From Candidatus Didemnitutus mandela (GTDB taxonomy: Bacteria > Verrucomicrobiota > Verrucomicrobiia > Opitutales > Opitutaceae), in NCBI GenBank assembly GCA_002591725.1, contig NJAL01000006.1, forward strand, positions 160,735 to 224,734: a stretch of DNA of 64,000 bases, written 5' to 3'. The number at the start of each line of letters is the position of its first letter. The first letter of the stretch is position 1. Below are positions 11,130-22,313 of the stretch, piece after piece. A program made the translations under genes and the position numbers. The notes beneath the pieces were generated by a model that had not been told where the DNA came from, searched no databases, and was given only the letters and a program-made list of their open reading frames with translations.

Positions 11130-12633
11130 TGCAGACGAAGGAAACCGTCTCCTCGCAGCCATTGTCTGCTTCTACGCCAACACCATAATCGGCAAGGATC
11201 TCGAAAACATAATCACCAGCTGGAATTAGGGCGCCAAACACGTCCTCGGCTACATCTCCAAATAAATTGCGTGCCAGCCGGTTGCCCGCCTGTTTTCCCC
11301 AATCAATGGGAAACCGAGCCCCGCATTCTCGCCACAATCCGTTGCCGAGAGCTCCCCCTAGTTTGAAACGGCGCGCCAGCGCAAGGATGGGCGGCAACAT
11401 CGACATCGCCCTTACCATTTTTCGGTCATCGACCGCAGAGGTCGGTTCACCAGCATCTCAATTATAACCAACGACATCACAAAAAAAGAGCAACCTCGCC
11501 TAGAAACGTTCCATCTTAGAGCTTGTCGCGCAAGCCGCCACCCAGGAAATCTACAACACCGCGTTCGGACGCGATCTTCCGCACGCAAGAGACTATCCTA
11601 TCATGCTGCTATATAGCTTTTGGGGGGGAACGGGCTCGATGTGCGTACGCACGGCATCTGCAGCATCATCCAGCGCAACGACATGAAAGGCCTGACCCCC
11701 TGCATCAACCCCAGAGGCTGCATCTTGCGGTCCTCACCACCTCTCCGTTTGCTCTCTAGGTCAACTGTATGTACTTTGTAACCTGGCCGAAAGCATTCCG
11801 CCACGATGCTTCCGTTCAGCTATGAAAACCGCCTACTCGGCCATATTCTTGTCTACTACCATCGCCGCCAGCCCCTCACCGGAACCGATCTCCAACCCCT
11901 TGTGGCCATAGCCGCACAGGTGGCCTTTGCCAATTACGCTGACAGCAGGCAGCGAGCGCGTTAGAAGCCATGGTCAATGGAGCTAACCAGCTCAGCTCCA
12001 ACAGACAACGGCGCAAACGAAGGAACTTTCCTAATAGCGTTTCGCACGACCTGCACGCATCCGTCCGTACTACCTACTACCTACTATGCACAGCTACACA
12101 GCCGCCGTTTCTCGAGGGTTTACGGTTCCGTATTGCCCTAAGATGGGGAAGGGGACAGCCCCGGCATCTCATCTCATCAAACGAGTTTTGCGTAAAGGCA
12201 CGCGGATGTATCAAATTACTAGCGATCTCCTAGTTTACAGCCGGATTAGCTTCATCTCAAACCAGTTGCGACCAAATAACTCATTCACAGGATCATGGAG
12301 CAATACCCAAGAATGCACCCCAAACGTACCGATACTGATACCGTCGATCCGCTGTTCCACATCTTTGCGCACGTACCTTCGTTGATTCAGGTGGTTCCAA
12401 GCTTCCTCAGCAACGGAGTAAAATTTGCTGCTGCCAAGAACGCGCCCCAAAGTCCATATCGAAGATAAAACCTACAGCGGTCAAATGGGCCCTCTAGGTT
12501 GAGAGGTAATGAGATCGCCGTCAAACTAAAACACCAATCCCGCATCTTCGGACTTTAAAAACAGCTACACAACCAAGGCGACTACGAAGGCACCCTCGGT
12601 ATAGAATCCGATAGCTTCAAAATAGCCGACTAA
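11130..12633 (+). pseudogene. PAS/GAF-domain sensor histidine kinase, decayed
   Basis: LLAAIVCFYANTIIGKDLENIITSWN*GAKHVLGY (PAS); FETARQRKDGRQ..ITNDITKKEQ; YENRLLGHILVYYHRRQPLTGTDLQPLVAIAAQVAFA (GAF); GTRMYQITSDLLVYSR; EQYPRMHPKRTDTDTVDPLFHIFAHVPSLIQVVPSFLSNGVKFA (HATPase); QLHNQGDYEGTLGIES. Confidence 0.78.
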
Positions 12634-12889
12634 TGATCTAGTTTTCGCTAGCTTAAGGAGACAGTGTATATTTTTGCTCTGCTCGCTCACAACTCAAACA
12701 TTTCGTTGCATGCTACTTTTTCACAGTTTCCAGTCAAGATTTCTATTAGGAAAAATCTAAAGCCTTATTCTTATAAGGATGAGGGATCGCCTAGTTTTTC
12801 AATCAACTAATTTTGTTTTTGTTTTGTTTTTATTCTAGCACGTCAATGCGCGCTGGCAAGGAACCTAGTCCGAAACACTTCTTATACTT

Positions 12890-14320
12890 ATACCTTATAT
12901 TTTTTAAATATAATATATATTGAATCTTTTCCTGGGTTTTTTGCGATGGTCTTCGACGAATCGCTCGCTTTTTCCGCAACTGGTACCGCCACTTGCGCCT
13001 GTTTGCGTTTTTCCGCCTTCCGGCCCAAACAGCCGCCCACACAATCATCGATTCGTCTATTGCTCTCGAATACCAGCGTGCCTAGCCACAGCCTAATTCC
13101 AGAAACGTGCAATCGCGGTTCACCAACAACAGCGTTGCCCAGGATTCCACGAGCAAGTTCTCCAGCAAATCCAAGATCTCATGTGGAGATAGTCGTCAGC
13201 TCGTCCATCACAAACATATTCGCAAGTTGCATAAAAAACTAAGCGAACAACAAACAGTTCCACTCGCCACTCGAAAGCATTTTTGCGAGCATGCACGTCC
13301 GAGTCGATTCGAGAAGGCTATCCTAAGATAGCTGATCACGTTCCGCGTGCTGCTATCGGTGGTCATCGTTGGATGTGCCGTTGGCGACAGTCTTGTTCCC
13401 ATAAATCTGCACACGCAACTGGTCGGTAGTAGACGTTTTCCTGGTTCGTACCGTATTCCGCGAAACCGCTCGTGGGATAAAGCTAAGACAAAAAGCAACA
13501 GTTTGATCAAGGTCGCCTCGCCTTGCCAGCGCTGTTCGGCCAGAAGATGCCAGTCCTTTCGCCGTGCTAGATGGCCATAAAAATCCCGCACGACAGCGCG
13601 ACCATCCGCCCACGCAAAGATGAGATTTCCTCATTCGATAACCTTATAACCTTCACACCGGCCTGATCCATCTCGGCCAGCTTGATTGTGGCTGGCTCTG
13701 CCCCACGCGCTCGCGCTTCCGCAAGCATCTGTTTCCAGAGGGATGGTACGGGCCGTTGCCAGCGAACGCTGAGCTTTCATACCGCGTCGGATCTATTTTT
13801 CTTCCTGCGCAAATTTCTTTTCGAAACCCTACGCGCTGTTTTTGCTCCGTTTCGAACGCTTCCTGTTCCCTCACAAGGTAGGTGCCGTAGTCGCAGGCCC
13901 AGTCACCCAAACGGTTGCGATAGAGTTCAACGATATGTGTAGCAATCTTGAAAAAATGTCCTTTAGGACATCATAGAAAAGAGTGTCGGCTTCTTGTTGA
14001 TCAGAAATTCCTCGAACCAAAGAACCAATTTGAGGTTGAAGGGACTGGCCGCCTCGTCGAACAGCAATAGATCCGGCTAGTCCGCCAGCACTCGAACCAA
14101 CAAGCGCCCAGCGCTTTCAAACCACTCGAAAGCGCCGGCGGTAAACCGACCCGGCCTGGCGAAACACACCGCCACTGTTCGGCTACATTTTGCCAGCCAT
14201 TACTTTCATCAAGAAGTCGATTTTCCAGCGCCATTCCATCCAAGCAGGCAGACGTGCTGGCCAAGGTGAACCTGAAGGTTGATGGCCTCCAAAATTGTCA
14301 GGGTGTCAAAGCGCAACTTC
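12890..14320 (-). pseudogene. ABC-F family ATPase (Uup/Ettan-like), decayed
   Basis: ILEAINLQVHLGQHVCLLGWNGAGKSTS (Walker A); LLLFDEAASPFNLKLVLWFEEFL; DQLRVQIYGNKTVANG; LSSGEWNCLLFA; VMDELTTIST..LLVESWATLLLVNRDCTFLELG; GTLVFESNRRIDDCVGGCLGRKAEKRKQ. Confidence 0.8.
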
Positions 14321-14419
14321 GCGTAGAATAGCATAAAAAGTACAGCCCACCAAACGGACAACCTTGCGGCTCGGGCCAATGACGCGCAGCCAGAAAGAGG
14401 CTTGGGGACCAGCATAAAA

Positions 14420-15640
14420 ATTTGGAAACGGCCAAAATGCGAATCCAGAATGTTTTCCTGTTTATGAAGCTCTTCAGCTACCGCGTAACTCTCCTTGACA
14501 CCGGCTGCGTCGCTTTTCCTGACCTGATCAAAGCGACCGACAGTCGTATTGATCTGCCCAATACCAGGCGCTTTGTTCGCGCGAAACAACGGAAATCTTG
14601 CACCACGAGATCGTCGAGCCGGCGGATTTTTCAAAATATTTTCAGGGATTCCGGCCATCCCGGCACTGGTTTGCGCTGACCGTCTGGTCGATATCGTTTC
14701 TTTAGCGGCACTGGCGCTAGCAACCTAGCTTCGTCGGCCCACAACCGGGCCCCTCCGTTTCCGCTTCGTTCGCCCATGCTAGTTTCATCGCGGCATTGAG
14801 TGCCAGGAGACTGGCCTGGCAGGCAAATCTCGTCGATAGTCTTTATAACCCTCCCACATAGTCGCTGGCCTTTAACAAATCGCCCATGGCGGCCGACATT
14901 TCCACAATGCTGACAGGTTCCGCATCGGCGGAACAGTGAACCTTTGGTGTTAGTAATTTGGCAGCAGAGAAAATGCCCATCTTGGCCCCAGGAAGCTCCT
15001 CCAACAAAGCATTAGGGCTCTTCGAGCGCTGCCTGCTGGCTCGCACTCTCAGCCAGTTTTTGTCCTTCCGAGAGAACCTATCCTCCCTACAGCTTTCGAC
15101 ATCTGACCGGCTCCTACGCTGAGTTCCGCCGCCACAAGCTGCTAATACTGGGAGCTGCCCCAGCATGGCTTGGTCAAACCGGCAATAAAGAATTCGGCTT
15201 CGATACCCATAAAGGCGATGCGATGAAGCTCCATCACACTTTGTATACTAATAAAAACTACACTTCAAGTGCAGCCACCGTATCAACGCTGAACTTCTGC
15301 ACCTGCGTCATAATCGCATCAATGGCGTCGGCTACCAGATAATCGATGCGAAAAACTAGCTTATCGACGACAAGTCCGAGCGCGGTTTTACCTTGCTGAA
15401 ATTGCTTGAACGCTTCCAGATATTTTCGCCGAGTTCACGGTAGAAGGTCAGCGATGTATCGATTTTCGAAACACCGATCCCCCCCACCCAGGCGAAAAGG
15501 CCCCGGAGCTGCTACAAATCGTTCTGCACCTTGGTCTCCTGCTGCAGCGCCTTATCATACCTTTCGAACAGGGCCGGGTCGTAACCACAAAGAAGCAAAA
15601 GCCATCGACTCCTGCACTTGTTTTTGAAGCCAACCTGGGC
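14420..15640 (-). pseudogene. methyl-accepting chemotaxis protein, decayed
   Basis: MSAAMGDLLKASDYVGGL; ACQASLLALNAAMKLAWANEAE; LWADEARLLA; PGIGQINTTVGRFDQVRKSDAAGVKESYAVAEELHKQENILDSHFGRF, matching the MCP signalling domain order; LFERYDKALQQETKVQNDL-like N-terminal region. Confidence 0.75.
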
Positions 15641-16739
15641 TAGCCGCCCGCCCGAAATCCACGGGCTGCCCGAGGAACCTGTTTTGGTCTTTTAAACGCG
15701 CGGAAACGGACCTCGGTATCCTACACTGTGCTCGTCAGGCCGGAATAACCGGCCATCGCCAACGCAAACTCCGCCATTTCGATGACAGTAGATGGTCCGG
15801 CCCATTGATCGGGACTCATCGCCGCAACCGGGAGTATCGCAGGCCCGATATCACATTGAGCTCGCCACCATCGCCACTACTAAACGTCACCGTCACCTGC
15901 ACGTCAGCGTAGCGTACCCTCATAAAAAAGCGCGACGAAGTATCATATATATTAGCCACCAAATACCCCATAAACGCGACAGTCGTCAACCTGGAGCCCA
16001 CGACGCGATCGGGGAGTCGGAAGAATTGGAGCTTATTCGCCCAAATTAACACGACGCACTGATAGGCTTTACGTTAGAAACCGACCACCATATCTTTTTT
16101 GGTCATGTGCCAGCACATGACCAACTCGGATTCAAACTGGGCCAACTTCCATAGCTCACCCCCCCAGCACCGACTCCGCTCCCTCTCCAAAAACAGGAGC
16201 CAGCGAGCCAATGCACGGCAGCGAAAAGATATAAAAGAGAAACTTCGTGCCCCCTCGCGTCCTGTCTCTTCGATCAGCGTCGCATAGCTTTCACGGCGCG
16301 CATGCTCGACTGCCCAGTATAAAAATCACACCCACGCCGGCAGGCGTTACCCGTAGTACATCAGTCTTACATGCGCTCGCAAAAGGAGAAATCCTCCGGC
16401 AGAGTAAAAATCTCCCGCCCCGAGCCCAGGCTCAGTCGATCTGAAAGTTCCGATAGCCGTTACCAGCTTCCGATGTTCCAACAAAGTGTCAATCCCATTA
16501 CCCCCGAAATGTTCGGCCAGTTCGGCCGCACGCACCACGCACCGTCCCTGCAAATGCAGGACCATCGCCACGAGCCAGCCGGTTCGGGTCATCGCAACCA
16601 AACTACGCAAGTTCCACAACAGCGGACACGAACCCGGCTTAAAGCGGCGTATTCTTCGCCCCGTGCCGATGTCTTTGGTTTTGCTCCCCCAATTATGTAT
16701 ATGTAGTTTCTCTACCATCTAGTTTCCCACAAGATCCAA

Positions 16740-17060
16740 CGCTACCGTCTTTCCCATATCCGCCAACGACATCGAAAATCTGGGCTGGGTTTCGCGTACG
16801 GCGGCTAGCCAAAGTCTTATGGCGAGGCCCCCCACACAGATCCGGGATCTCACGGTTATCGATCTCGGCCTCCGCACCGGAGAACTCGTTGCGCTCCTCG
16901 GATCCCTTCGGATTCGAGCAAAAAGACACTTCTCACCAAACTCGACAGACTCGACGTGCTAACCTCAAGCGAACCCCGCTACCGCGGCAACCGACCTGAC
17001 TCTACTCATTATTTCCTCAGCGAACACCGAAACCGTGCGAACACCTCTGCCTTCACGAGT
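16740..17060 (+). pseudogene. ABC transporter ATP-binding subunit, decayed
   Basis: IRDLTVIDLGLRTGELVALLG followed in another frame by IPSDSSKKTLLTKLDRLDVLTSSEPRYRGNR (degenerate Walker A). Confidence 0.5.
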
Positions 17061-18743
17061 TGAGTTATACCTACTCATTCGCCATCATCGCCGTTTTCGT
17101 CGCTTCCGTTCTTTCCGCGTTCGTAGTTCTGCGCAAACTTCACCAATTCGAGTCTTATCGCCAACTTCAAAACGCCTGAACAAAACCGCCACGGTCGTCT
17201 CCTCTTTGTCCCATCCTTCCCGCTGTCGGCTGGCTTTCGTAGCTGCTAAGTTCTCAGTTGTTCGCCTTACTTGGCTGGGGCCTGCGCTCCGGAGCCGAAA
17301 TCAAGGTCGACGGAACGGTCGCCCACGATCGAACCAATCGCCATCTTACTTCTCGATCCCGCGTTTTGGCCAAGGTCCAGCATGCCACCATGTTGGGAAA
17401 AGCCGCGCCCACACACCTGCTCGTCTAAAAAATCCAGCGCGTTGAGACGATGCTCCGTGCTGACGTTAATTCCCCCGCAGGATTTTGAAAAATAACCAAC
17501 TGCAGAGAAAAAACGGCCGCTCGCAACGTCGTAAAATGTCAAAAATCCCCTCCAGCAGACGGAAGCGCCGACTTCCACCCCACGCAATAAAGACGCCACG
17601 ACCACCTTCCCAGAAAGGGTCGACAGACGTATCTTCCATATTTATCAATAAAGCAAACAATCGACCATCGCAAGAGTGCTAATTCTGGAGATCGGCCGAT
17701 CCAACATGATATCAGAATTGCCGTAGGGTTAATAGGCAATTACGGCTGAGAGGCATTCTTGTCCGCAGAAGAATTAAGTAGCTATTGAATTTTGTCGTTT
17801 TTCCTTCTAAGGCTGATACTTCGCACGGTATCATAGGAAAGGAAAATCTCGTGGGCGATAAATCGCCCACTTCCACCCAGTGATAGAAACAGCTTCTGGA
17901 AAAATGAAACGGCCAAACAGATCATGCGATCTGTCGCCGCATCTGCACGAATTACTCCGGTAGAAAAAATCTAAAACAACCGCGTTAGGGGCTGCGCTTT
18001 CATTTTCAAAAAACCAGATGACCGGTTTCCGCGGCGCAGATTGGAGTTTCTCCAGTTATCTTGAGGTTTCTTGTGTATTAACATTTTACCGTAGAACAGA
18101 TATCAACAACATAAGGATTTCTGCATACTTACTCTATCGTGACAATGTATTAATGTTTTTGTCGACGTTCTGGTCGATCCAGTTGGGCATCGCTGTCATC
18201 GCTCAAGCTACTACCTTATCCGATTGTACCGCAGGAAAAAAAGGATGCAACTTTTGCTTGCTCGAATTTGATCAACACTTCTACTTCTGGATCGAAGCTT
18301 ACAGCTTTCAAACGTCGGCGGTTTGGTCTCCTTTTGATATGATGAGAAACGAGTGCTGACCGCGCTGCGCTGATGTGGAAAGCTGACGCCAGACCGTTCG
18401 ATCTGGTTATAGCAACAGGCAAAAATCCGCCTGCCCATCGGGCTTCCAACTTATCCAAAAGACACACAGGCACGTGCTGTCCCCACCAATCTCGGCTCTG
18501 CTCTTACAAAATCGGATCCATTTTAACTTGTCACAGGCGTCTTGCAATGCAGCCAGATAGGCTGGCTAATTCGATTTCACAACGATGTCGCTCGCTCTCG
18601 TGTCGAACCGCAGCCTTCACCAGATCAATTCATAAGTCTCGGGATGAATTGTAGTATTCATACAAAATTTTAGGCGTGAACCAACATGAAAGCTGTGCTT
18701 TGATTAAAATGCCTTATCCATTACTATTCAAGGTAACATTTCC

Positions 18744-19631
18744 ATGAAGCCACACCGCATGTTCACCGGAGCAATCACTGCCCTCGTCACGCCCTTTCGT
18801 AACGGAGCCGTCGCCTATGACCAACTTCGCCAGCTCGTCGACTGGCAAATTAAACAAGGAATTAGCGGGCTTGTTCCGGTCGGAACCACCGGCGAATCGA
18901 TCACCCTCGATCATCACGAGCACATGGATGTGATCCGCTGCACTATCGAACAGTCGCGCGTGCCCGTGATCGCGGGCACCGGCTCCAACAGCACAAAAGA
19001 AGCAATCGATATCACCAAGGCAGCAGACGCAGCCGGCGCCGATGCAATGCTAATCGTCGCTCCCTATTACAACAAACCGACGCAAGAAGGCCTCTTTCAG
19101 CATTTTTCCGCCATCGCCGAGGAGACCGAAAAACCGATCATTCTCTACTCAATTCCCAGCCGCTGCGGCATCGAGATCGGGGTCCGGGTCGTGGAACGTT
19201 TGCGCACCAAATACTCACACGTCGCCTGGATCAAAGAAGCGGGGGGTAGCGTTGATCGTGTTGATCAACTCGTGCAGGCACTTGGCGATTCTCTCACCGT
19301 CTTGAGCGGCGACGACTCTCTCACCTTGCCCTTGATGGCCGTCGGTGCCAAAGGCGTTATCAGCGTCGCGAGCAACCTGTATCCCGATGCAGTCTCGAAA
19401 ATGGCTGCCCACGCGCTCAAGGGCGACTACGCCAAGGCACGCGCGCTCCACCGAAAGCTTTATCCGGTTTTTAAGACGATCTTTATCGAGTCCAATCCCA
19501 CGCCCATCAAAGCTGCGATGAAACGCGCCAAAGTGATTTCGTCCGAAGAAGTGCGAGCACCACTTTGCAACTTGAGCGCCGCGAGCCGCAAGACGCTCTT
19601 TTCGGCGATCGATGCTTACGAGAACGCATGA
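18744..19631 (+). CDS. dapA: 4-hydroxy-tetrahydrodipicolinate synthase
   Basis: 295 aa; GAITALVTPFRNGAVAYDQLRQLVDWQI, GLVPVGTTGES, YYNKPTQEGLFQHF, IKEAGG, LSGDDSLTLPLMAVGAKGVISVASN. Confidence 0.96.
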   Translation: MKPHRMFTGAITALVTPFRNGAVAYDQLRQLVDWQIKQGISGLVPVGTTGESITLDHHEHMDVIRCTIEQSRVPVIAGTGSNSTKEAIDITKAADAAGADAMLIVAPYYNKPTQEGLFQHFSAIAEETEKPIILYSIPSRCGIEIGVRVVERLRTKYSHVAWIKEAGGSVDRVDQLVQALGDSLTVLSGDDSLTLPLMAVGAKGVISVASNLYPDAVSKMAAHALKGDYAKARALHRKLYPVFKTIFIESNPTPIKAAMKRAKVISSEEVRAPLCNLSAASRKTLFSAIDAYENA

Positions 19632-20368
19632 ACTTGCCCCGCATTATTTTGCACGGAGCTCGCGGCCGGATGGGCCTGGCAGTGCATACGGCAGCCCAGG
19701 AAATGGGCCTAACCATCGCCGCCACTGTAGATGCAGACGACAATCTTGCCACTGCCCTCGCTGCTGGCGACTTGGTCGTGGATTTCAGTGCCCACCATGC
19801 AACGGGAAAATTAATTAAGTTGGCAGCCGCACAACAAAAACCACTCGTAATCGGCACCACCGGGCATGCCGCCAAGGAGAAGAAACGCCTCCTGAAGCTT
19901 GCCAGTCAGATCCCAACTGTCTGGGCAGGAAATTTCTCCGTGGGTGTGAACCTTCTCTTCGCCCTAACGGCACGTGCTGCACAGACGCTCGGGCACGATT
20001 ACGATGCTGAGCTGGTAGAAATGCACCACCGTTTAAAAAAAGACGCGCCCAGCGGCACGGCCTCACGACTGCTCGAGATAATAATGAAAGCCCGTCAATG
20101 GGGCACCGAATCGCCCCGGTACGGCCGCTCTGGAATTACTACGGGCGAGCGCTCGCGGAAGGAAATCGGAGTGCACGCCCTCCGCGGGGGTGATGTCGTC
20201 GGCGACCACACCGTCATTTTTGCCGCCACCGGCGAACGCATTGAGCTGACCCATAAAGCCACCGACCGTAGCATTTTCGCGAACGGAGCACTGCGAGCCG
20301 CGCAATGGGTCGCCGGAAAAAAGCCCGGTGTCTACGATATGCAGGACGTGTTGGGGTTGAAAGCCTGA
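19628..20368 (+). CDS. dapB: 4-hydroxy-tetrahydrodipicolinate reductase
   Basis: start moved to ATG at 19628 (4-bp ATGA overlap with dapA); HGARGRMG, VIGTTGH, NFSVGVNLLFAL, ELVEMHHRLKKDAPSGTA, GDVVGDHTVIFAATGERIELTHKATDRSIFANGALRAA. Confidence 0.95.
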   Translation: MNLPRIILHGARGRMGLAVHTAAQEMGLTIAATVDADDNLATALAAGDLVVDFSAHHATGKLIKLAAAQQKPLVIGTTGHAAKEKKRLLKLASQIPTVWAGNFSVGVNLLFALTARAAQTLGHDYDAELVEMHHRLKKDAPSGTASRLLEIIMKARQWGTESPRYGRSGITTGERSRKEIGVHALRGGDVVGDHTVIFAATGERIELTHKATDRSIFANGALRAAQWVAGKKPGVYDMQDVLGLKA

Positions 20369-20976
20369 TGATCACCCGCATCACTGGCAGGCTGCTCTCC
20401 GTCACACCACCTCTGGCTGTGATCGAAATCGGTGGTCTCGCCTATGAAGTACACGTCCCGGTAACGACTGCAGAAAAACTTCCACCGACCGGTTCGCAAG
20501 CCCGGCTATATACCCTGGCAGTTTATCGCGAGGATTCGCAGACGCTCTACGGATTCAATTCCGAAGAGGAGCGCGATTTTTTTCGCCTGCTGGTGGAGAA
20601 AGTGAGCGGTGTCGGCCCCAAGCTCGCGCTCGGCGTACTGAGCAAGCTCTCACTTCCCGTTCTGCAAAGCGCGATTTTCGCAGGTGACGTAGCGCTGCTT
20701 TCGAAGTGCCCTGGGGTCGGGAAAAAAAACGCTGAGCGACTGGTAATCGAGCTACACGACAAACTCCCTGGGGCCAGAACCATCGCTACTAGTACGGCTG
20801 GCTTCGAGGCCGCAGCGGCCTCTATTCCCCACGAAAACAAAATTCGGGACGCAGTCCTTGCGCTCGTTGCCTTGGGCTACAAACCTATGGACGCTGACAA
20901 ATCGGTACGACATGCGCTTGTCGCTCTCGGCCCGGGTACGTCTACAGAAGCGTTAATCAAGAAAGCACTGAACTAA
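20368..20976 (+). CDS. ruvA: Holliday junction branch migration protein RuvA
   Basis: start MITRITGRLLSVTPPLAVIEIGGLAYEVHVP at 20368 (TGATG overlap with dapB); KVSGVGPKLALGVLS, CPGVGKKNAERLVIELHDKL; C-terminal LGYKPMDADKSVRHAL. Confidence 0.94.
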   Translation: MITRITGRLLSVTPPLAVIEIGGLAYEVHVPVTTAEKLPPTGSQARLYTLAVYREDSQTLYGFNSEEERDFFRLLVEKVSGVGPKLALGVLSKLSLPVLQSAIFAGDVALLSKCPGVGKKNAERLVIELHDKLPGARTIATSTAGFEAAAASIPHENKIRDAVLALVALGYKPMDADKSVRHALVALGPGTSTEALIKKALN

Positions 20977-21048
20977 AAGCCAACACCCAAATTCCGGGCT
21001 ATAGCTAAAAAGGAAGAGAACGAGCTTAGCGCTGAAATTAAAAAACGG

Positions 21049-21715
21049 CTAATTAGCTGCGCCGTCTTTTGCTCTTAGCCACTTTGAAACGAAATGGCAG
21101 CGTAGTTCCCGACCCTTTAGGTCGGGTTTGTCATCGAAGGAATCGTTGTCAAAGAGCGATTGCGGCACCAGCACGCTGATTCCAAGCTAATCGATTCCAA
21201 AATTGTGTCGCCGTACGCTTGGGGCGAAGTTTAGCATCGTATCGTAAAGGCGGCAGTGTCGCGTGGGATTTCACCAGTGTGGCAGCCAGCTTCGCCTGCA
21301 GTGCAGCAACTGCCCACCGCGCCACTTTCGCAGCAAAAGTCGCTGGGGCAGCATTCGTTGCTTTTCACCGCCAGAGACCGACGTAAAAGAGCACGAGCGC
21401 AAAACATGCAGTTGCCAGCAACGTCATGCTGTAAAGACGATGGATGTAGCGAGCAGCAAGTTGCCGCTTTTAAAAGTGGACCGATCGTACACGAAGCCAC
21501 AAGCAACAAGGTGTGTGTTACGGCTCCACACCCTGAAGTTCTCGCTAAGCGAGCATTGGCGGCAAGATGGATGGACAGTATTGTTGATACAACTGGTCGA
21601 CGGTGCGAGCTGACTTGCAATTCGACTTCCAGTTCCGTTGTCTCATTCATTCGACGAAATCTGCGGATCGATTTAGAGGTTGATCAGCTCGGTAAAATAT
21701 GTGTCTTCCATTATT
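21049..21715 (-). pseudogene. anti-sigma factor-like partner of the ECF sigma factor, decayed
   Basis: immediately downstream of the ECF gene: MEDTYFTELINL*IDPQISSNE / (frameshift) TTELEVELQVSSHRRPV; later frame holds TM-like MTLLATACFALVLFYVGL and LPPLRYDAKLRP; early stop plus frameshifts. Confidence 0.55.
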
Positions 21716-22313
21716 GAAATTCTCCACCTAACTTTTCGCGAAGGCACTCTCGTGCGCGGGCAATACGACTTTTGACCGTACCTACGCTAGTATCGACAAC
21801 TTCGGCAATTTTTTCGTAGGAAAGATTTTGCACATTTCTCAAAATCATAATCTCACGGTGCTTTTCATTTAACATTTCCATGCAATGGGCCACGCGGCTG
21901 GCAAATTCCTGCGTGGCTGTAGCAGCCTCCGGGGTCTCCTCTTCAGCAGAAATGAGCTCCGCAATGGTAGTTTCATTGTTAGGCCCAATCGGCGCATCAA
22001 GGGGAATAGACCGCCAGCGCTTACGTCGCCACCAGTACCAGTACCGATTCCGAGCCAGATTTGTCGCGATCTGATAAAGCCAAGTGGATAAGGTCGACTC
22101 TCCCCGGAAGTTCGCTAAACCGCGATGGGCCCGGATAAAAGTATCCTGCGTCACTTCCTCAGCATCTTGGACATTGCGCAGAAGATGGTGGACCATCACA
22201 TAAATGCGGTCCCAATAACGCGAGACCAGTTGATCGAATGCCGAAGAATCTCCCTCTTTGAATCGATCTACTAGAGAGCGGTCTAGTGCAGCTTCTTGAG
22301 CTTTGGCAGTCAT
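21711..22313 (-). CDS. ECF-family RNA polymerase sigma factor
   Basis: FDQLVSRYWDRIYVMVHHLLRNVQDAEEVTQDTFIRAHRGLANFRGESTLSTWLYQIATNLARNRYW (region 2), HREIMILRNVQNLSYEKIAEVVDTSVGTVKSRIARARECLREKL (region 4); start at MTAKAQEAALD. Confidence 0.93.
   Translation of the reverse strand: MTAKAQEAALDRSLVDRFKEGDSSAFDQLVSRYWDRIYVMVHHLLRNVQDAEEVTQDTFIRAHRGLANFRGESTLSTWLYQIATNLARNRYWYWWRRKRWRSIPLDAPIGPNNETTIAELISAEEETPEAATATQEFASRVAHCMEMLNEKHREIMILRNVQNLSYEKIAEVVDTSVGTVKSRIARARECLREKLGGEFQ

Noticed and set aside
14209-14658. Novel MCP-ABC fusion protein
   Set aside because: Both halves continue in other frames on each side, so it is best explained as an accidental frame through two pseudogenes
18018-18359. 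113-aa plus-strand ORF before dapA
   Set aside because: No recognisable motif, competing minus-strand frames over the same DNA, likely chance ORF in a decayed spacer
21231-21717. Possible Cys-rich novel protein (139 aa minus, 153 aa plus)
   Set aside because: The region reads as a frameshifted anti-sigma factor continuing from MEDTYFTELINL; Cys richness looks like an out-of-frame artefact
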